From NCBI RefSeq assembly GCF_901709675.1, contig NC_051097.1, positions 9,092,039-9,156,038 of the forward strand: a DNA stretch of 64,000 nt. The letters are read 5' to 3'. Origin of the DNA: Syngnathus acus (Eukaryota; Chordata; Actinopteri; Syngnathiformes; Syngnathidae). Positions 48,865 to 61,800 of the stretch are shown here, piece by piece; position 1 is the stretch's first letter; every line of letters starts with the position of its first letter. The notes below the pieces were generated by a model. That model was not told where the DNA came from. It ran no database searches and worked only from the letters and a program-made list of their open reading frames with translations. The translations under genes and the position numbers were made by a program.

Positions 48865-49000
48865 CCAAGCCAATCAGCACTTAGGTAGATTCGATTTTTT
48901 TCACTACCCCGCTACGATTGGTCCATTTGGATTTCCGGGAACCGCCTTCTGAGCGCCCATTGGTCAGATGTTGCGGCTCTGTGGGAGTGATTTGAATAGG
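48865..49000 (+). promoter_or_regulatory. Candidate CCAAT-box promoter of rasgef1b
   Basis: Three CCAAT boxes lie within 95 bp: CCAAT at 48870-48874 and inverted ATTGG at 48917-48921 and 48959-48963. Such clustering is typical of NF-Y-dependent TATA-less promoters. They lie just upstream of a putative first exon that ends at a good splice donor at 49236/49237. This is inference; no transcript evidence is available. Confidence 0.5.
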
Positions 49001-49009
49001 CCTACTCGC

Positions 49010-49236
49010 GCGTCTCCACTGCTTGACATCGACTCAAATAACAGCAGAGGAGGAACTCAATGGAGCAGAGAAGAACGAGGATAACCTGATGAAAGACTTA
49101 TCAGGACAGAACACGCCGTGCAGCTTTATCACCGTACGATAAGATATTCCAAGCAACTGTGCGGAAAGTACAAATAGTTAGACCTAATTTTGCACTCTGA
49201 CCAACTTAACGGACGTTGAGTTGCATCACATCAGAG
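49010..49236 (+). other. Putative 5' non-coding exon of rasgef1b with two uORFs
   Basis: The stretch downstream of the CCAAT cluster ends in TCAGAG|GTAAGC, a strong donor, and could splice to the acceptor at 53229/53230. It contains a 9-codon uORF (49060-49089) whose stop overlaps the start of an 18-codon uORF (49089-49142, stop included) in a TGATG arrangement. The transcription start is not known, so the left end is approximate. Confidence 0.45.
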
Positions 49237-52200
49237 GTAAGCAGTTAACTTGTGCCATCATAATTATACTTAAATACATCAAGTATGTTTTCTTTTCAAC
49301 TTCAGAATGCATTTTCTATGTGCTTTTATAAACATTGAATTCCTCTTTGCAGTCATAATTGCATTGGTCTTTTAAAGTACCCAAACTACAAGTCAACTTG
49401 TGTTATGCAAAGTATCAAAACTTTAGACGTTGGCGGAAAAGCCACGTGCTTCTTTTCTATGCACTTGTCCCATTTGTTATTACTTGTTTACCACAACGAT
49501 GAGGCTATAATTAGGGTTGTAGTCGCACACAAACAAACATGCAAGCTCTCCAGCACCTGTGATGGGACTGTGGTTGCACAGCATGGCTTTTTTTTTTTTT
49601 TTTTTCTCTCCCTCACAAGCAGCACTGACTATACTGTGTTCTGACTCACAAGCCCATAATGTGGACCAGGCATGGTGCCCGTGTGTGTGTGTGTGTGTGT
49701 GGTTGTGTATGTGAGTGAGGCAGAGAATAACAGATTGCGTGTGCCTGCAGGGAAAAGAAATGGGGAGAATCAAAAGTGGTACTCCAGGCCAAGTTGGAGC
49801 CCTAAAAAAAAAATGCTTCCCCTCTTTTATTGTTGTTCCCTTTTTTTACTTTTCATCTCAGCCTACCTGACAGACTGCACTGAAACTCCTAAAATTAAAC
49901 TCCAACACTTAATAATTTACATAAAGGTAGCCAGAAAGCATCCCTCGGTGCTCCACCTGGTCTAAAAATAATCATGTTTTGACTTTTTTTTTTTTTTAAA
50001 GTGACACATCCTTGCTCATTTTTCGAGTGTTTAATTTGTCATTCTTTTCGTGGGAGTGAGTGGGCAAAGGCCCACGTACAAAGCTTAAGTTTGTTATATC
50101 CTCGTAGGAGAGAAGATAATATGTCTTTATCCCTGCCTGAGTCGAGGTTAATACTGTACTAGCCTAACAAATCATTCAGTGTGTGCGTCTGTGTGTGTCT
50201 GTGTGTGTTCGATGAATAGAAAAAAGAATCCTCAACTCTAATCAGGATGAATTGGAGTCTCTGGAGTCTCCAGTTTGAGGTCTACTTTTTGTTCATCCAC
50301 TCAGATGATGACGACATTGGAGCTCTGGTGGCTACTAAAGACGTCCCAAAAAAAAAAAAATCTTTGTGGGTGTTTGGAAGCAGATTCTTTCTCTACTATT
50401 CAGCTTAGTGAGAGGTGCAAAATATTAGAAGCATCTCTTATTATGTTGCAATACTAATAGAGTTCGCCTTGAGAAAAACAGGCGTCCCCTTTGCATGCCT
50501 GTTATTGTCCATAAATGCCAAAGGACACGAAGTCAAACCAGGTTTGATCAACCCGTGAGAAGTATTATGTGTGTCATCATATGAATAAAAAAAAACTCTC
50601 TCGCAAAGTCCGACCATCTTACGTAAGAGTTTTTTTTCCCAGCAGAGCGTTTTTGCGTCACGTAGGAGTTTTACTGGCTTTCATTGAAGGCAATTTACAG
50701 TTGAACCACCGAGCCAGCTGCTCATGCTTAACATCATAAAATCTAAATTGTAGCTGACCTTCGCCCCTCAGAGCGTGAGCTGGTCATATCTGCAAAATGA
50801 GTTTCGATAGGCATATCTTTCACAAATGCTTGTTTGTTTAAGGCCCTTTTGCAAACACAAGCTTGGCTTTTACAGTCGAGCAGGTCAGCGCGGATGATAT
50901 ATGCAAGGTTGATAATCTGTACAACGTGATGTGAAACCGATGCGAGCCTTCAAACGGCGTCACCCGGCCTGGCGGTGGCCAGTGTGTGAAAGCTGCTGTG
51001 TGTGTGCGATCTGCTCTGATCTCTTCCCGCGGGTCTTTGTGCAATTGTTAACACCATGACAGGACAGATAATACCGGCATTGTCGGAAGACCACCCCCCC
51101 TTCATCCTCCAGCCCCTCCCAGCCCTCCACATAGCTGGCTGTACCTTTTTTTTTTTTGTAAATCGCATAATGGGATTTGGATAGACTAGCGTGCTGAAGA
51201 TCCAGGGATTGTTATCAAACTAAGTGCAGTAAAATCTGGCTGACACACACACAAAAACATCTAAATCTGAACTGGGTCATATTTCAGTCATTCATAGGGT
51301 AACATTAAAGTAAACGTATGAAAAAATATGCTTTGAACAATAGAACCTTTAAACAGGCTCGGGAGTGTTGATTTTATAACTCGAAAAGTTTGATGACCAA
51401 AAAATGGTCAAACTAGTGGCAGCAGTCGCATGCACCATTCTTGGCCATGAGATAGAGAAGATCCAAACTTTGGAACCATTTCACGCTTATCAAGGACGAT
51501 AGGTTAATCGGCAAGTTACACAAGAGGCCAGTCAACTCCATACACTTGTTTGTTGACACCCATGTCACTCACCAGGCAGTCCAGGCCCCGCCTCTTAAAA
51601 TCATACATACTCAAATGGGTACGTTGTAAACATAATCATAAATTATTTCATCCATATCGCTTCTCGACAACACCAAAAACATTCTCGCATCTACAAAGTT
51701 CATAAATAAGCCTCAAAACATGTAGAAACCAGAAAATCGTGTCGTGTTGTCAAAGCGTTTCTGCCAAACTCTTCACACACAATCTTGTTTAGATCATTTA
51801 GGAGATGATGATAGCCTGCAAGCTCCTTCTCAACTTCACATCTAACCTTTTGATGAACCGAGAGTACTACTTATTTTTTGGGCCTACGGAAAAGTTATTG
51901 TCTGTAGTGTCATCAAATTAAACGCTTCCAGATTAAAGGGCGAGTCCATTTAAAAAGTATGAATTAACGTAGTAAACAGAGCGCGTGTACCCTTGTGGGT
52001 TTTAGTTTCGGCATTTATTGTACTTTTATTCCCACATCAGAATTACTTATCAAAGGCCTTTTGGAGTTTAGGATCATAGCGAATGCTAACTTGAAATTAT
52101 GTTTCCATAGTCATCATTAAGTTTTCCAACCTACAATTTAGTCGAAGATTCCAAGCTGCAATGTGGAAGTACTAAATTTCGCAGAGGTCAAGGTTTAAGG

Positions 52201-53229
52201 AATTCAGCTCCGAGTCGGAAGAGCCGCATTTTTTAGATGCCCCCCCCCCCAACCCCCCTTTACAAAGACGGTCACGACTCAGTGCACGCTTGGAAGGAGG
52301 AAAAAAAAGTCGATAATGTGTTTGACTCTCATGTGGGCTCGACTGGGCTTTGCCAGATGACGTCTTGTAAGTTGAGCGAGTCAGTTCAAGCCACGGTAAT
52401 CTTTTAACTGGGTTAGGAGGATCGTAGGGTTCAGTAGACTAACTCCCGCCGAACTGGTTGGCACTGGCGTGGTTCCAAGCGTGCCTGCCTGGGAGAATGT
52501 GTGCAAGCAAGCAGGCAGAGCCTCCTCAGGCTGACCCCCTCCTCCATCCAACAAAAGCTCGGCGGGTTCTTGTGGGCTTTTGTTTTCCGACGGGCCGTAT
52601 ATGCGCATTGGTGTTTGAGGAATGCGGCGGCTTGATTTACACCGGCAGATGCTACTAAGGCAGGATGAGGATGGCTCCAGAGTTAAAGCACGCCCGGGTG
52701 GTGATTTAGGACCGGCTTACCTTGCTCCGATCCAATTATCTCCAATAAAATCGCTGCTGTCCCCAGATTGTTCGTCCGCCTGTTTGTTTTTCTTTTAAGC
52801 GAATAGACAAAAGTATGCCGGATCGAAAACGTGCCTTAAGCCAGAGTGAATTTCCACATGGGGTGTCTTCTCAAAGTTCAAAGCCGAAAGGAATGCAGGG
52901 GAGGAGGGCTGCAATTACGCGACTTAAGCGTAATTACTTTGACACACTTCTCAGGCTCCACTTTTGAGTGATCACCTTTCACCATATTTGCACAAGCGCC
53001 GCTTAAAGATTGACCACATTCCAGGCACGCTATTGTCAACAGGTTGCGCAAGAGAGGAATTTTAAGGAACATCTACACACAATTGGAAAACTAACCTAAC
53101 CGCTGACAGCCTGGGAAATAATAGAATAAAAAAAGAGTAATAAAATAATAGAAAAGAATTTTTGTTTTAAAAATAATAATAAAAAATAAAATAAAAAAGA
53201 ATGTTTTGTGTATTCTGGTCTCTCCGCAG
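49237..53229 (+). other. Probable first intron of rasgef1b
   Basis: About 4 kb between the putative 5' exon and the first coding exon. It contains a (GT)n tract at 49680-49701 and several homopolymer runs. I see no exon in it on either strand. Confidence 0.45.
49680..49701. repeat. (GT)n microsatellite
   Basis: About 11 GT units. Confidence 0.9.
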
Positions 53230-53235
53230 CTGACC

Positions 53236-56200
53236 ATGCCTCCCACCACCCCATACGCCGGAAAGTTCAGCACTTGCGGCCTTTACAGCAGCAGCAACAA
53301 CAACAACTACCAGCAGCCACACAGCCCCTACCGCCACTGCGGCTCCGTTAAGAGCACCAAGGAAAGCATCTACAACGCAACGGAGAACCCCTATGACATA
53401 CCGCACACTCACAGCACGTACTGCGGCGTAGCCGTGGACTCGCTAAGCCTCAAGGAGCGTCAGTACAGCGTCAGGAGCACCGTTTCGGACAAGCCGCACT
53501 CCTGCACGCAGCCTCACAGCCCGCGCCAGCATAACACGACTTGTCCCGCTCGGGTGCACCGCCAAACCAGCACCAGCAGCGGCAGCGAACTGTCCTGTCG
53601 CAGCAACGCCGGCGCCAAAAATCGCCTCTATGGACGGGCCATCACTGCCAGCTATGGGGAAATGTGTTACCACGACAACAGTTTGGTTTCGGCGTCTCTC
53701 GAGGCGCTGATCCAACATTTGGTCCCCACCGTGGACTACTACCCCGATGTAAGTCACGCTCGTTTATAAACGTACCTCCCCTTTAACATTTCACACCTCA
53801 TTGTTTGTGTTCTGCGTCCTTGAAATGATCAGAGGTCGTACGTTTTCACCTTCCTGCTGAGCTCGCGCCTCTTCCTGCACCCCTACGAGCTGATGACGCG
53901 AGTTTGTCACCTGTGTGTGGAGCAGCAGCGGTCCGGAGACGCCCTGCTGGATAAGGTGGGCGGGTTATTTGCTCACACAAGTTGATGTTTGTCTCCGAAT
54001 GGACGCCAGTTCCCACAATGTTGCCGTTGGAACAGATTTACGTTCTCGGCAGATCAGGTGTAAAAGTCACACACAGCGCACGGACTGTTTTAGAAACTTC
54101 ACTTTATATTGGAAAAACATGGCACTGTTGGCGCCATCTAGAGGAGTGAAAAAAATACAAGTGAATCAAATTTGAAGCTTCATTTGCCCATCACTAAGAA
54201 TCCCGATTTCGCCAAACAAGCGTACATGGGCAAAGCCATTTCTGACGTCACATGCCATTTGTCCAGATCCGTTTCGGCGAGGTGGCGCCCAAGCTGGTGC
54301 AGCTGCTGACGGAGTGGACCGAGACCTTCCCGTATGACTTCAGGGACGAGCGGATGATGCGTTGTCTCAAGGACATGACGCACCACGTGGCCAGAGGGGA
54401 CGAGGTTTGTGCCACGTTTTTGCCCTAACCCAACGTCACCTCCAAAATGCTGGAATAACGTTTTTAATTGCGCACATTTATTTCATCGTTCCCACCAGTA
54501 CTCGTGGCGAGCCATGCAGCAGATGACCCAGCGCTTGATAAAACGCCTGTCTGCCCTCGGCCAATACGAGGAGGCGGTGGCCGCCTTGAGCGTCGTGGCG
54601 ACCGAGCGTCCCGCCTCCCTGAAGAGCAAAAGAGAATCGGCGCTGCGAAGCGATGTACTGAGCGTGTGCGATGACCCCTTCGTCCTCGCTCAACAGCTCA
54701 CACACATTGAACTGGTAAGCACGTTTTGGTGGTCTTTTGTGTGGGTAGTTTGAGATTTACAAGCCTGTGTGTGTTTAGTTGTAGCTTTTAGTTCATGTTT
54801 ATTTACATTTTCTCTCAAAACAAAGCTTTATTTGTCTTGTGGCTGTTTTAAAAAGGTTTCCAGGACTTTTTTTTGTGGTTATCCTTGAATTGAAAAGTAT
54901 AAACATTTGGTTTTTGTTCAGCAACCCCCTCCATGTTTTTTTTTTCTCCACTTCACAGGACAGGCTGAGTTTTATCGGTCCGGAGGAGTTTATCCAGACC
55001 TTTGCCTTGAAGGACCCCCTGGAGAACCACAAGGTAGCCTGTCGTGTGTGCTGACTGTTGTCGTGTCGTACGGCTGCGGGCAAAAACAAATCCACACAAA
55101 GCAGACACATTATAACCACACTCTAGTGGGTGTTTTTTTTTTTTTTTTAAAGTAGCGACGTACTGCATGTGGTTTGCTAGGTTTGTAATTAACATCAAAT
55201 AAAGCAAACAATTTTTTTTTTATTTTCTATTTTTGTTTTTGGCTTTGCATTTAATTTGGAGAGAGAAATGGCTTCAGAAACCACATGAAGCCTCCTCCTG
55301 GCTGCCGAGTGTGAATTTTGTTCCACTTGTTTTCATTTGAAGTACTTTTTGAAAGCACATCAAACCCAAATTGGAAAGCGCTTCCCTGTTGCGTGTCTGA
55401 CGTGCGAGCGAGTCAGCTGAAAGCTTGCCTTGCAGTCAGCGTCAGAGCGGACCGGCGCTCTATCATTTTGCGTCGGGCACCTTGCCAGTTATACAAGGCC
55501 ATTTTATACGAGGGTTAGTATCAGGAAGAGTCGCCAGGTATAGCAGTCAGGCGCTGTTGTGTAAGCAAGTCCAGGATTACATCACCAAGGCCAAGAGGTT
55601 TTACTGCTTTATTTTTTATTATTTTATTTTTATTACCATATTTGTGCGTATTGGCGGAGCTAAGATTAGGGAGGGGGAGTAAAGATATCTCAGTGGGTCT
55701 GCAAAATACATATTTTCTTTACAAACCATAAATATTCTTCAAAAGAATTTGGGGAAACATGCCTATTATGTTTCCTTCTGGGATGGGTGGAAATCTTGAA
55801 AAAAATCCCAGGAAAAAAAAAAAAAAAAAATCAGAAAATACCCCAAAGTCAATTAACTGGGGCCCCCTCTCGCACCGCCACTGCGTTGATCAGTAATGGG
55901 AATAGAATACAATGTAGAGTGTTCCCAATTCATTTTCATGAAAGGAAAAAGCCATTACTAGGATTTTGAGCTTTTCTTTGAAACATAACTGTACCCTTTT
56001 ACGTGAAAGCAAATTGATTCCCCCCGACAAACACGCCATCTGAGCCAGATGATGCAAAGGCAGATGCAAATGAGATGTGGGAAAAAAAACTCAGCAGCCA
56101 CGTCAGAGATTTCATTGTGTAGGAGAGCTCGTGTGGGAGTGAGGGCTCTCAAGATCCTGTCCACTAGGAAGTGACAGATAGGCAGGCAGCCTGTCTTGGT

Positions 56201-58050
56201 TGTTTATAATTAACACAGGCAAGATGAAAAAAAAAAATCATGACGTTCAACTTAGCCTAGCCAATATTTGTATTTGCTTCAGAAAACCAACACATAGGAA
56301 TACAGGGTTTTAAATTTAATTTAATGCAAACACCAGGCAACCCATAGTTATTAATCTGTGTTGTTTATTTCATATTTATTTTTGGGGTTGTTTTTCAGGG
56401 TTTCTTCCGAAAGCGCAAGACCAGCAACTTAGAGACGTACGTGAACTGGTTCAACCGACTGAGTTATCTAGTGGCCACCGAAATCTGTATGGTACGTTCA
56501 TCGTCCACTTGTGATGCTTATCGTTTTTTTTTAGTCTTTTGGTTAATTCGGTGCTCTTCCATTCCAGCCGGTGAAAAAGAAACAACGAGCGCGGATCATC
56601 GAGTTCTTCATCGACGTGGCGCAGGAGTGTTTCAACATTGGCAACTTTAACTCGCTCATGGCAATCATCAGTGAGTATTTAGAGCAACTTTGGAAAGGTT
56701 GTCACGTTTCAAGGATCAACAGGAAGTCGGGGCGGCCATTTTGCACGCTTACTGATTATTAACCTGCAGGCTAGCTTCGGTCGATCTGATTAGCCTTTCA
56801 AGCAACATCCATTTGACCCCAATGTTGTGCTTGTTTCCGCTGATCCAAACAAAGCGGGCACAAGACCACCTCAGGGTGGGATTTGTTTTTAAATAAGCCA
56901 CCATTGCCATGACAGAGTTCACTTTGTTGCAATGGCCGCTCGAGTGCCAAAGGCTTATCAACAGAAGGTCTTTCCCTCTGGTCCATCTTTGCGCGATTTA
57001 TAATTTAGAGCTGTGAAATGGCAGCTTTTGTAAAAGGAGATTTTTCCGACTTGGCAGTTGGACACGGTTGCGTAGCATTGTTGCTCAAAACAAAACCAGA
57101 GATGAACTAAATCTGATCTTTTTTTTTTTGTGGCGTCTCAGCTGGGATGAACATGAGTCCCGTCGCCAGACTGAAAAAGACTTGGAGTAAAGTCAACACT
57201 GACAAGTTTGAAATTCTCGAGGTGAGAAAACCCACACGCACGCACTAAAATGTCATCCTCGGCCGTCCCACTGCGCTGTTACATTAAAACGCTAATCATG
57301 TCTCATGCGTCTGTCCTCAATTCAGCACCAGATGGACCCGTCCAGCAACTTTAGCAACTATCGCACCGCGCTCCGCGGCGCCACCCAGAGGTCCGAAACC
57401 GCGCACAGCGTCCAAGAGAAGATCGTCATTCCTTTCTTCAGCCTGCTCATTAAAGATATCTACTTCTTGAACGAAGGCTGTGCGAGCAGGCTACCCAACG
57501 GACACATCAACTTTGAGGTTGGTAATGTCATACCGCCCCCTTGTGGTAAACTAAATACTTAATGGTGACTCAATCTAAACTCGCACTAATTTGCTTCCTT
57601 GCTTTCAGAAACTTTGGGAGCTGGCCAAGCAGGTGAGCGAATTCCTGGTGTGGCGTCAGGTGATTTGCCCGTTTGACCGAGACCGCAGAATCCTCCAGTA
57701 TCTCGTCACCACGCCGATTTTTGCCGAAGATGGTCAGTCACTCTTCTGTTTAATTTATTTCTTTGTGCTGAACACATTAGTGTTTTTGGGTACTTTTAAA
57801 AATATATATGTTGTATAAAATATTTAATTAACTATTTTGTCCGGTGATTTGTGTGTGCAGAGCTTCATCTGGCCTCTTACGAGAGCGAAGGGCCGGAGAA
57901 CAACATGGAGAAGGACAGTCGCCGATCGCTCCGGTGAGTTCGCACACCCACACACGTACAAACAGTCAAACCCGCCACTTTGACCTTCATAACTTTTTTT
58001 TTTCCTTCTTCCATAGATCCTCCCTGTTGCATCGAGAGAACCGGTCATGA
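53236..58050 (+). CDS. rasgef1b: RasGEF domain family member 1B
   Basis: Twelve coding exons: 53236-53748, 53833-53955, 54267-54404, 54499-54714, 54959-55033, 56399-56491, 56568-56670, 57142-57221, 57326-57517, 57609-57732, 57861-57933, 58017-58050. They give 587 residues with all phases consistent. The first ATG follows an acceptor by six bases. The RasGEF N-terminal region begins at about residue 152 (SLEALIQHLVPTVDYYPD). The catalytic RasGEF domain follows, with LAQQLTHIELDRL, WFNRLSYLVATEIC, IEFFIDVAQECFNIGNFNS and GMNMSPVARLKKTW. The family exchanges GDP for GTP on Ras-type GTPases, mainly Rap2 for RASGEF1A and B; it is cytosolic. HPYELM and VKKKQRARIIEF fit 1B better than 1A or 1C. The N terminus is unusual: about 150 residues rich in Ser, Asn, His and Tyr precede the conserved core, against a few dozen in human paralogues. 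Introns are short except intron 5 (1.4 kb). It is convergent with antxr2. Confidence 0.92.
54119..54196. repeat. Dispersed repeat with CTCF-type motif, copy B
   Basis: Shares 'gccatctagaggagt...caaatttgaagcttc' with the copy at 41205-41290; it lies in intron 2 of rasgef1b. On the minus strand, 54130-54144 reads CCTCTAGATGGCGCC, a full fit to the CTCF core. Confidence 0.6.
55650..55885. mobile_element. MITE of about 235 bp in rasgef1b intron 5
   Basis: The left end 'ttggcggagctaag' and the right end, complementary to 'gcagtggcggtgcgag', form imperfect inverted repeats with G-runs just inside. The flanks 'tgcgta' and 'tgcgtt' could be a decayed target-site duplication. It is probably the most complete copy of the family whose ends are at 11107, 19822 and 21321. 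Confidence 0.5.
57533..57546 (-). promoter_or_regulatory. CTCF-type motif
   Basis: On the minus strand it reads CCACAAGGGGGCGG, one mismatch from the CTCF core, just after a rasgef1b exon. Binding is unproven. Confidence 0.35.
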
Positions 58051-58874
58051 AGACAATCTCCTCCACTTTGCAGGGTGTAAATAAACACGTCGACTAGCAT
58101 GTTAAAGCTACATGGCCATAAATATACATTCCCTGGGTCAGACCTGGAAAAGCTGAGTGTGCATTTTCTCAGACTTTCACAACGGCAATCTGATATGTAT
58201 GATAAGAGCCCTCCTATGCTGAAGGATTTAACTTTGTGTGTTTTTATGCCCTTTGTGGCAATCTGTGTTTTGGTGAACCAGTCGCGTGACGTCATACAAG
58301 CTAAACAATGCACTTGCATTTTCATCCGTGTGTTTTCGAACTGGATTTATTTGACTTCCTACAGTGTTATTTGTATTTTCTATCCAAAAAGTATAACAAT
58401 GAATGTTTATTTCTTTATGTAGTCACCATGCTGGTTTGTTTTTTGTTTATTTTATATTCTGACACACCAGCTAAGCTTTTATAGAAGTGTGTTTGTGGAG
58501 CACAGCTTTAAGACTTAATAGGAAACAAGTCATCGTCACTTTTCATGAGAAAGTGATCAATCTATCGATTTGTTTATATTAAAAAGCTCATTTAATGTTC
58601 TGGATGTTTTATAAAATGTTTTTCATGTGCTTTGTTCAAATTTCTTGTCTATGGTACTCGTATTGAATCATTTGTGAAAAGACAATTATATATATATTTT
58701 TTCCCAAATAAACAAAAGAACAAACTATGAGTGCTTTTGTTTGGCAAAGAAATAAGTGAGAGAAATTACACCAGGATAAATGTAAAGAAATTTGATAAAT
58801 ATTTACATTTTGTCACACAAGATTATATGGCAGGTGTCTTTGGTCTAAACTAGTAATGCTGCAAAATTTCCGTC
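58051..58874. other. 3' UTR of rasgef1b and shared 3' flank with antxr2
   Basis: AT-rich, non-coding. It contains the rasgef1b 3' UTR up to the poly(A) signal at 58707; the antxr2 stop codon lies only about 165 bp beyond on the other strand. Confidence 0.6.
58707..58712 (+). terminator. Polyadenylation signal of rasgef1b
   Basis: AATAAA about 660 bp after the stop codon, followed by the T/G-rich 'tgagtgcttttgtttgg'. Confidence 0.5.
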
Positions 58875-61800
58875 TCAGTGAACTCGAGTGAAGTTGATGC
58901 AGCGGCCCTGTGGACAATAAAGATCAATGAGGTAAAAGTTTATAAATATGAAAGGGTTTTTACAAACAAAAATATACATAAATTCAAATGATGCAGAAGA
59001 AACTTGTGAATTTCTTCAGTGGATTGCAAACTACCGAAAATGTCACCTTGTCATGAGGAGTTGGTCTCATAATTGCCACTCTGTCGTACTGCCGTCTCAA
59101 CAACGCCAACAATGCATCAAAACGCCCCTGATGGTCACAATTAAAACCCAAACACTCATTCAACTCAAGAATTTAATAATCGGACGGTGACAATGACCGC
59201 CGATGTCTCACCTTGATGGGCGTGTACCATTTGGGCTCTGGCAGGGAATTGTAAACAGGCGGCGGCCTTGGCGGTGGTCGAGGGATAACATCCTCCTCCA
59301 CTTCATCCGGCATGGTGACCACGGCGTTCTTGGCTTTCTCCAGCCTTGAGCCTTCCTCTGTGGAGCCCTTCAGCCCCCAGCGCACCTATACATGCATACG
59401 TGACGTTACAAAAGTCTACACACCCTTGCTCAAATACCAATCACCTCCATGCGTTTGATTCCACCGGGGCCTCTCCCACCATAGTAAGATGCGTCCACTG
59501 TGGGCCACTTGTGTTTGGGGAACAAATCTTCCTCTTGCTCCTAAACAATCAAAACAGTAGAAATAAAACAAATAAAAACTACTCACAGCGTATTATTATA
59601 CTTTAGTGTTTCTCTTTTAGTACCAATAATTATTGTCCGCTAACGAGCAATTTTGAATACTACACTTGCAGTACCAATAATAGTCGATAGGTGTCAGTGT
59701 TTCCTTCGTTGCAAGAGCCGCAGAAAGCCCTCAAAAACGTTACTAATCACGCAATTTATCTTTATTATGTGTTTAATTCTTTTCTTCCTTGTGGTCTACT
59801 CACAAGTAAAGGAGGGGGAGGAGGGGGAGGGCGAGAGGGCGGTGGGTCTCGAATCACCTGCAGTGAGGAAAAACCAAAAGTCACTTCCCAATGTGTTTCT
59901 TGGCTTAACAGATTTGTGCTTTAAAAAAAAAAAAACATATGCACTCACCACGGTGCAACACAGAGGCCAAAACCACCAAAGTAGACCAAAAACCAGCAAC
60001 AGCAAAAGAGCCAGCAGCAGCCACAACACCCAGAATCCATTTGACTGTGACATAAACACCAAAAATAGAAATCGTATAAATATATATATTGTTTTTTTAT
60101 CGATGTGTACTCTAAGACAGATACTCACACAGTTTGTGGCTTCGATGACGATGGGAGCAGATATGTACGACTGCCCGTTGTTTAAACTGACCAGCACCTC
60201 AACTGCTCTACAAAAACAGATGTTTTATTGTATTCTTTTTTTAAACACACCTCTCACCCAATAAACACTATTCATTTTCCAAAATTTCTCTTTTGAACAT
60301 AAAATGTAAATATATATATTTGCGCTTTTCTTAAACCGCCTCGTTCAATGTCCCGAATAGCCTGAACAAGATCTAGTCCCATTCGCTACTGTTAGTCCAA
60401 TTGTATGCTCGGCAATAAAAAACCTCTTTAGTATTATGCAACTTGGTGACCTTGCCAGCTTCCTACCCCATTTGTGTCACAAAAAACTGACTCATCGAGA
60501 AAAGGAAGGCGTTTGCATTGTTAAGCTCTCATTATAATTTCCTTGTTTGGTGATAAAGTGGACGCCCGGTTGAGAAATTGTGAGTTAGCCAAGAGTGAGC
60601 GCAGAGTATGTGTGAACTGAGGTCAACATGATTTGCAGGTTGTTTTAAATTACACATTGTTAAAAGGTATTAAAACATGAATGCATATTTTTACTCTAGG
60701 CAACTCATAAATACAAATGAGGTGATGTCATAAAAAGGAGATCACAGATTTGTATGTATGCGTACTTACTGTCCGACTTCTTGCAGAACAGGGGCAGGAC
60801 ACAGAAGATAACCTTCTCTCACTAGTGTTGCCTTCTGGCCTTGGACGTAAACAACCAAGAAAATGTCACTTTGCATGCTTATTCCATTTCAGCTTTTGTC
60901 TAAATTCTGTCAGCCGTTTGTAGTTTCTATTTGCTGTGATTGTTGGGATATTAAAATGAAATAAACAAGAAGATAAGTAAGATCCAGTCATGTGTTGTCA
61001 TGTTCTGTTTTCATGAACTATTCCAAATAGTCTCCATCCTTAGTTTCATCCTCCCTCCCTCCCTCCCTCCTCCCCCCCAGGCTCATAATGCCTCCTCTGT
61101 TCTCCGGCTCAAGTCGATAAAAAGCAACTACTGTTGGAATCTCTTTGGCAGCATAGAGCTCTGCACATAATATAATTTTATCGATTCAATCACTACGGAA
61201 AAGGACCAGGCTACTTCCAAATTTGGTTGCTTAGCAACCACTGTCATAAAAGTCGAGTGGGCCCGCTTTGACATATCCATAAATCTGCATTTAAAGCACA
61301 TTTTACTCACTGTATGCGTCTTGACCGACCGTGAGGAAGCAAAGAACGTTTTCTGTCCTCTTTGCTCCACTGAAGCCGCTTCCTCTCAGCACCACATTGA
61401 AAGATTCTGCAGATAAACACAGGTAGTGTCCTCATGTGATTTTACTACGGACTCATCACACATTTATTTAACATACCATTCACGCAAACACTTGACGGTT
61501 CTATTGTGAAGATTTCAGAACAGGACTGCTTCAGGATCTGAGCGGAGAAGCAGATCTGGTTAAAAATTGTTTTCAACGGGAATGGTTTGCACCACCGATC
61601 AAAGCTCACCGAGCTGACGACATCTTTGAGGGCGTGAAAGCCCGACAACACCGGGAAGACTTGCTGGGCACCGTCGGCAATTTCAGCAAGCTGCAAACGT
61701 AAGGCCGTTAGCTCAAAATGTATAGTGTTTATGTTTCAGCAATTACTCAGTGGCTGATTTTTATCGCCAGCAGCATTTATGGAGGAAAACGACACGAGAA

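Noticed and set aside
59653-60264. 203-residue + strand open frame
   Set aside because: It is antisense to the antxr2 membrane-helix and Pro-rich exons and has no domain of its own.
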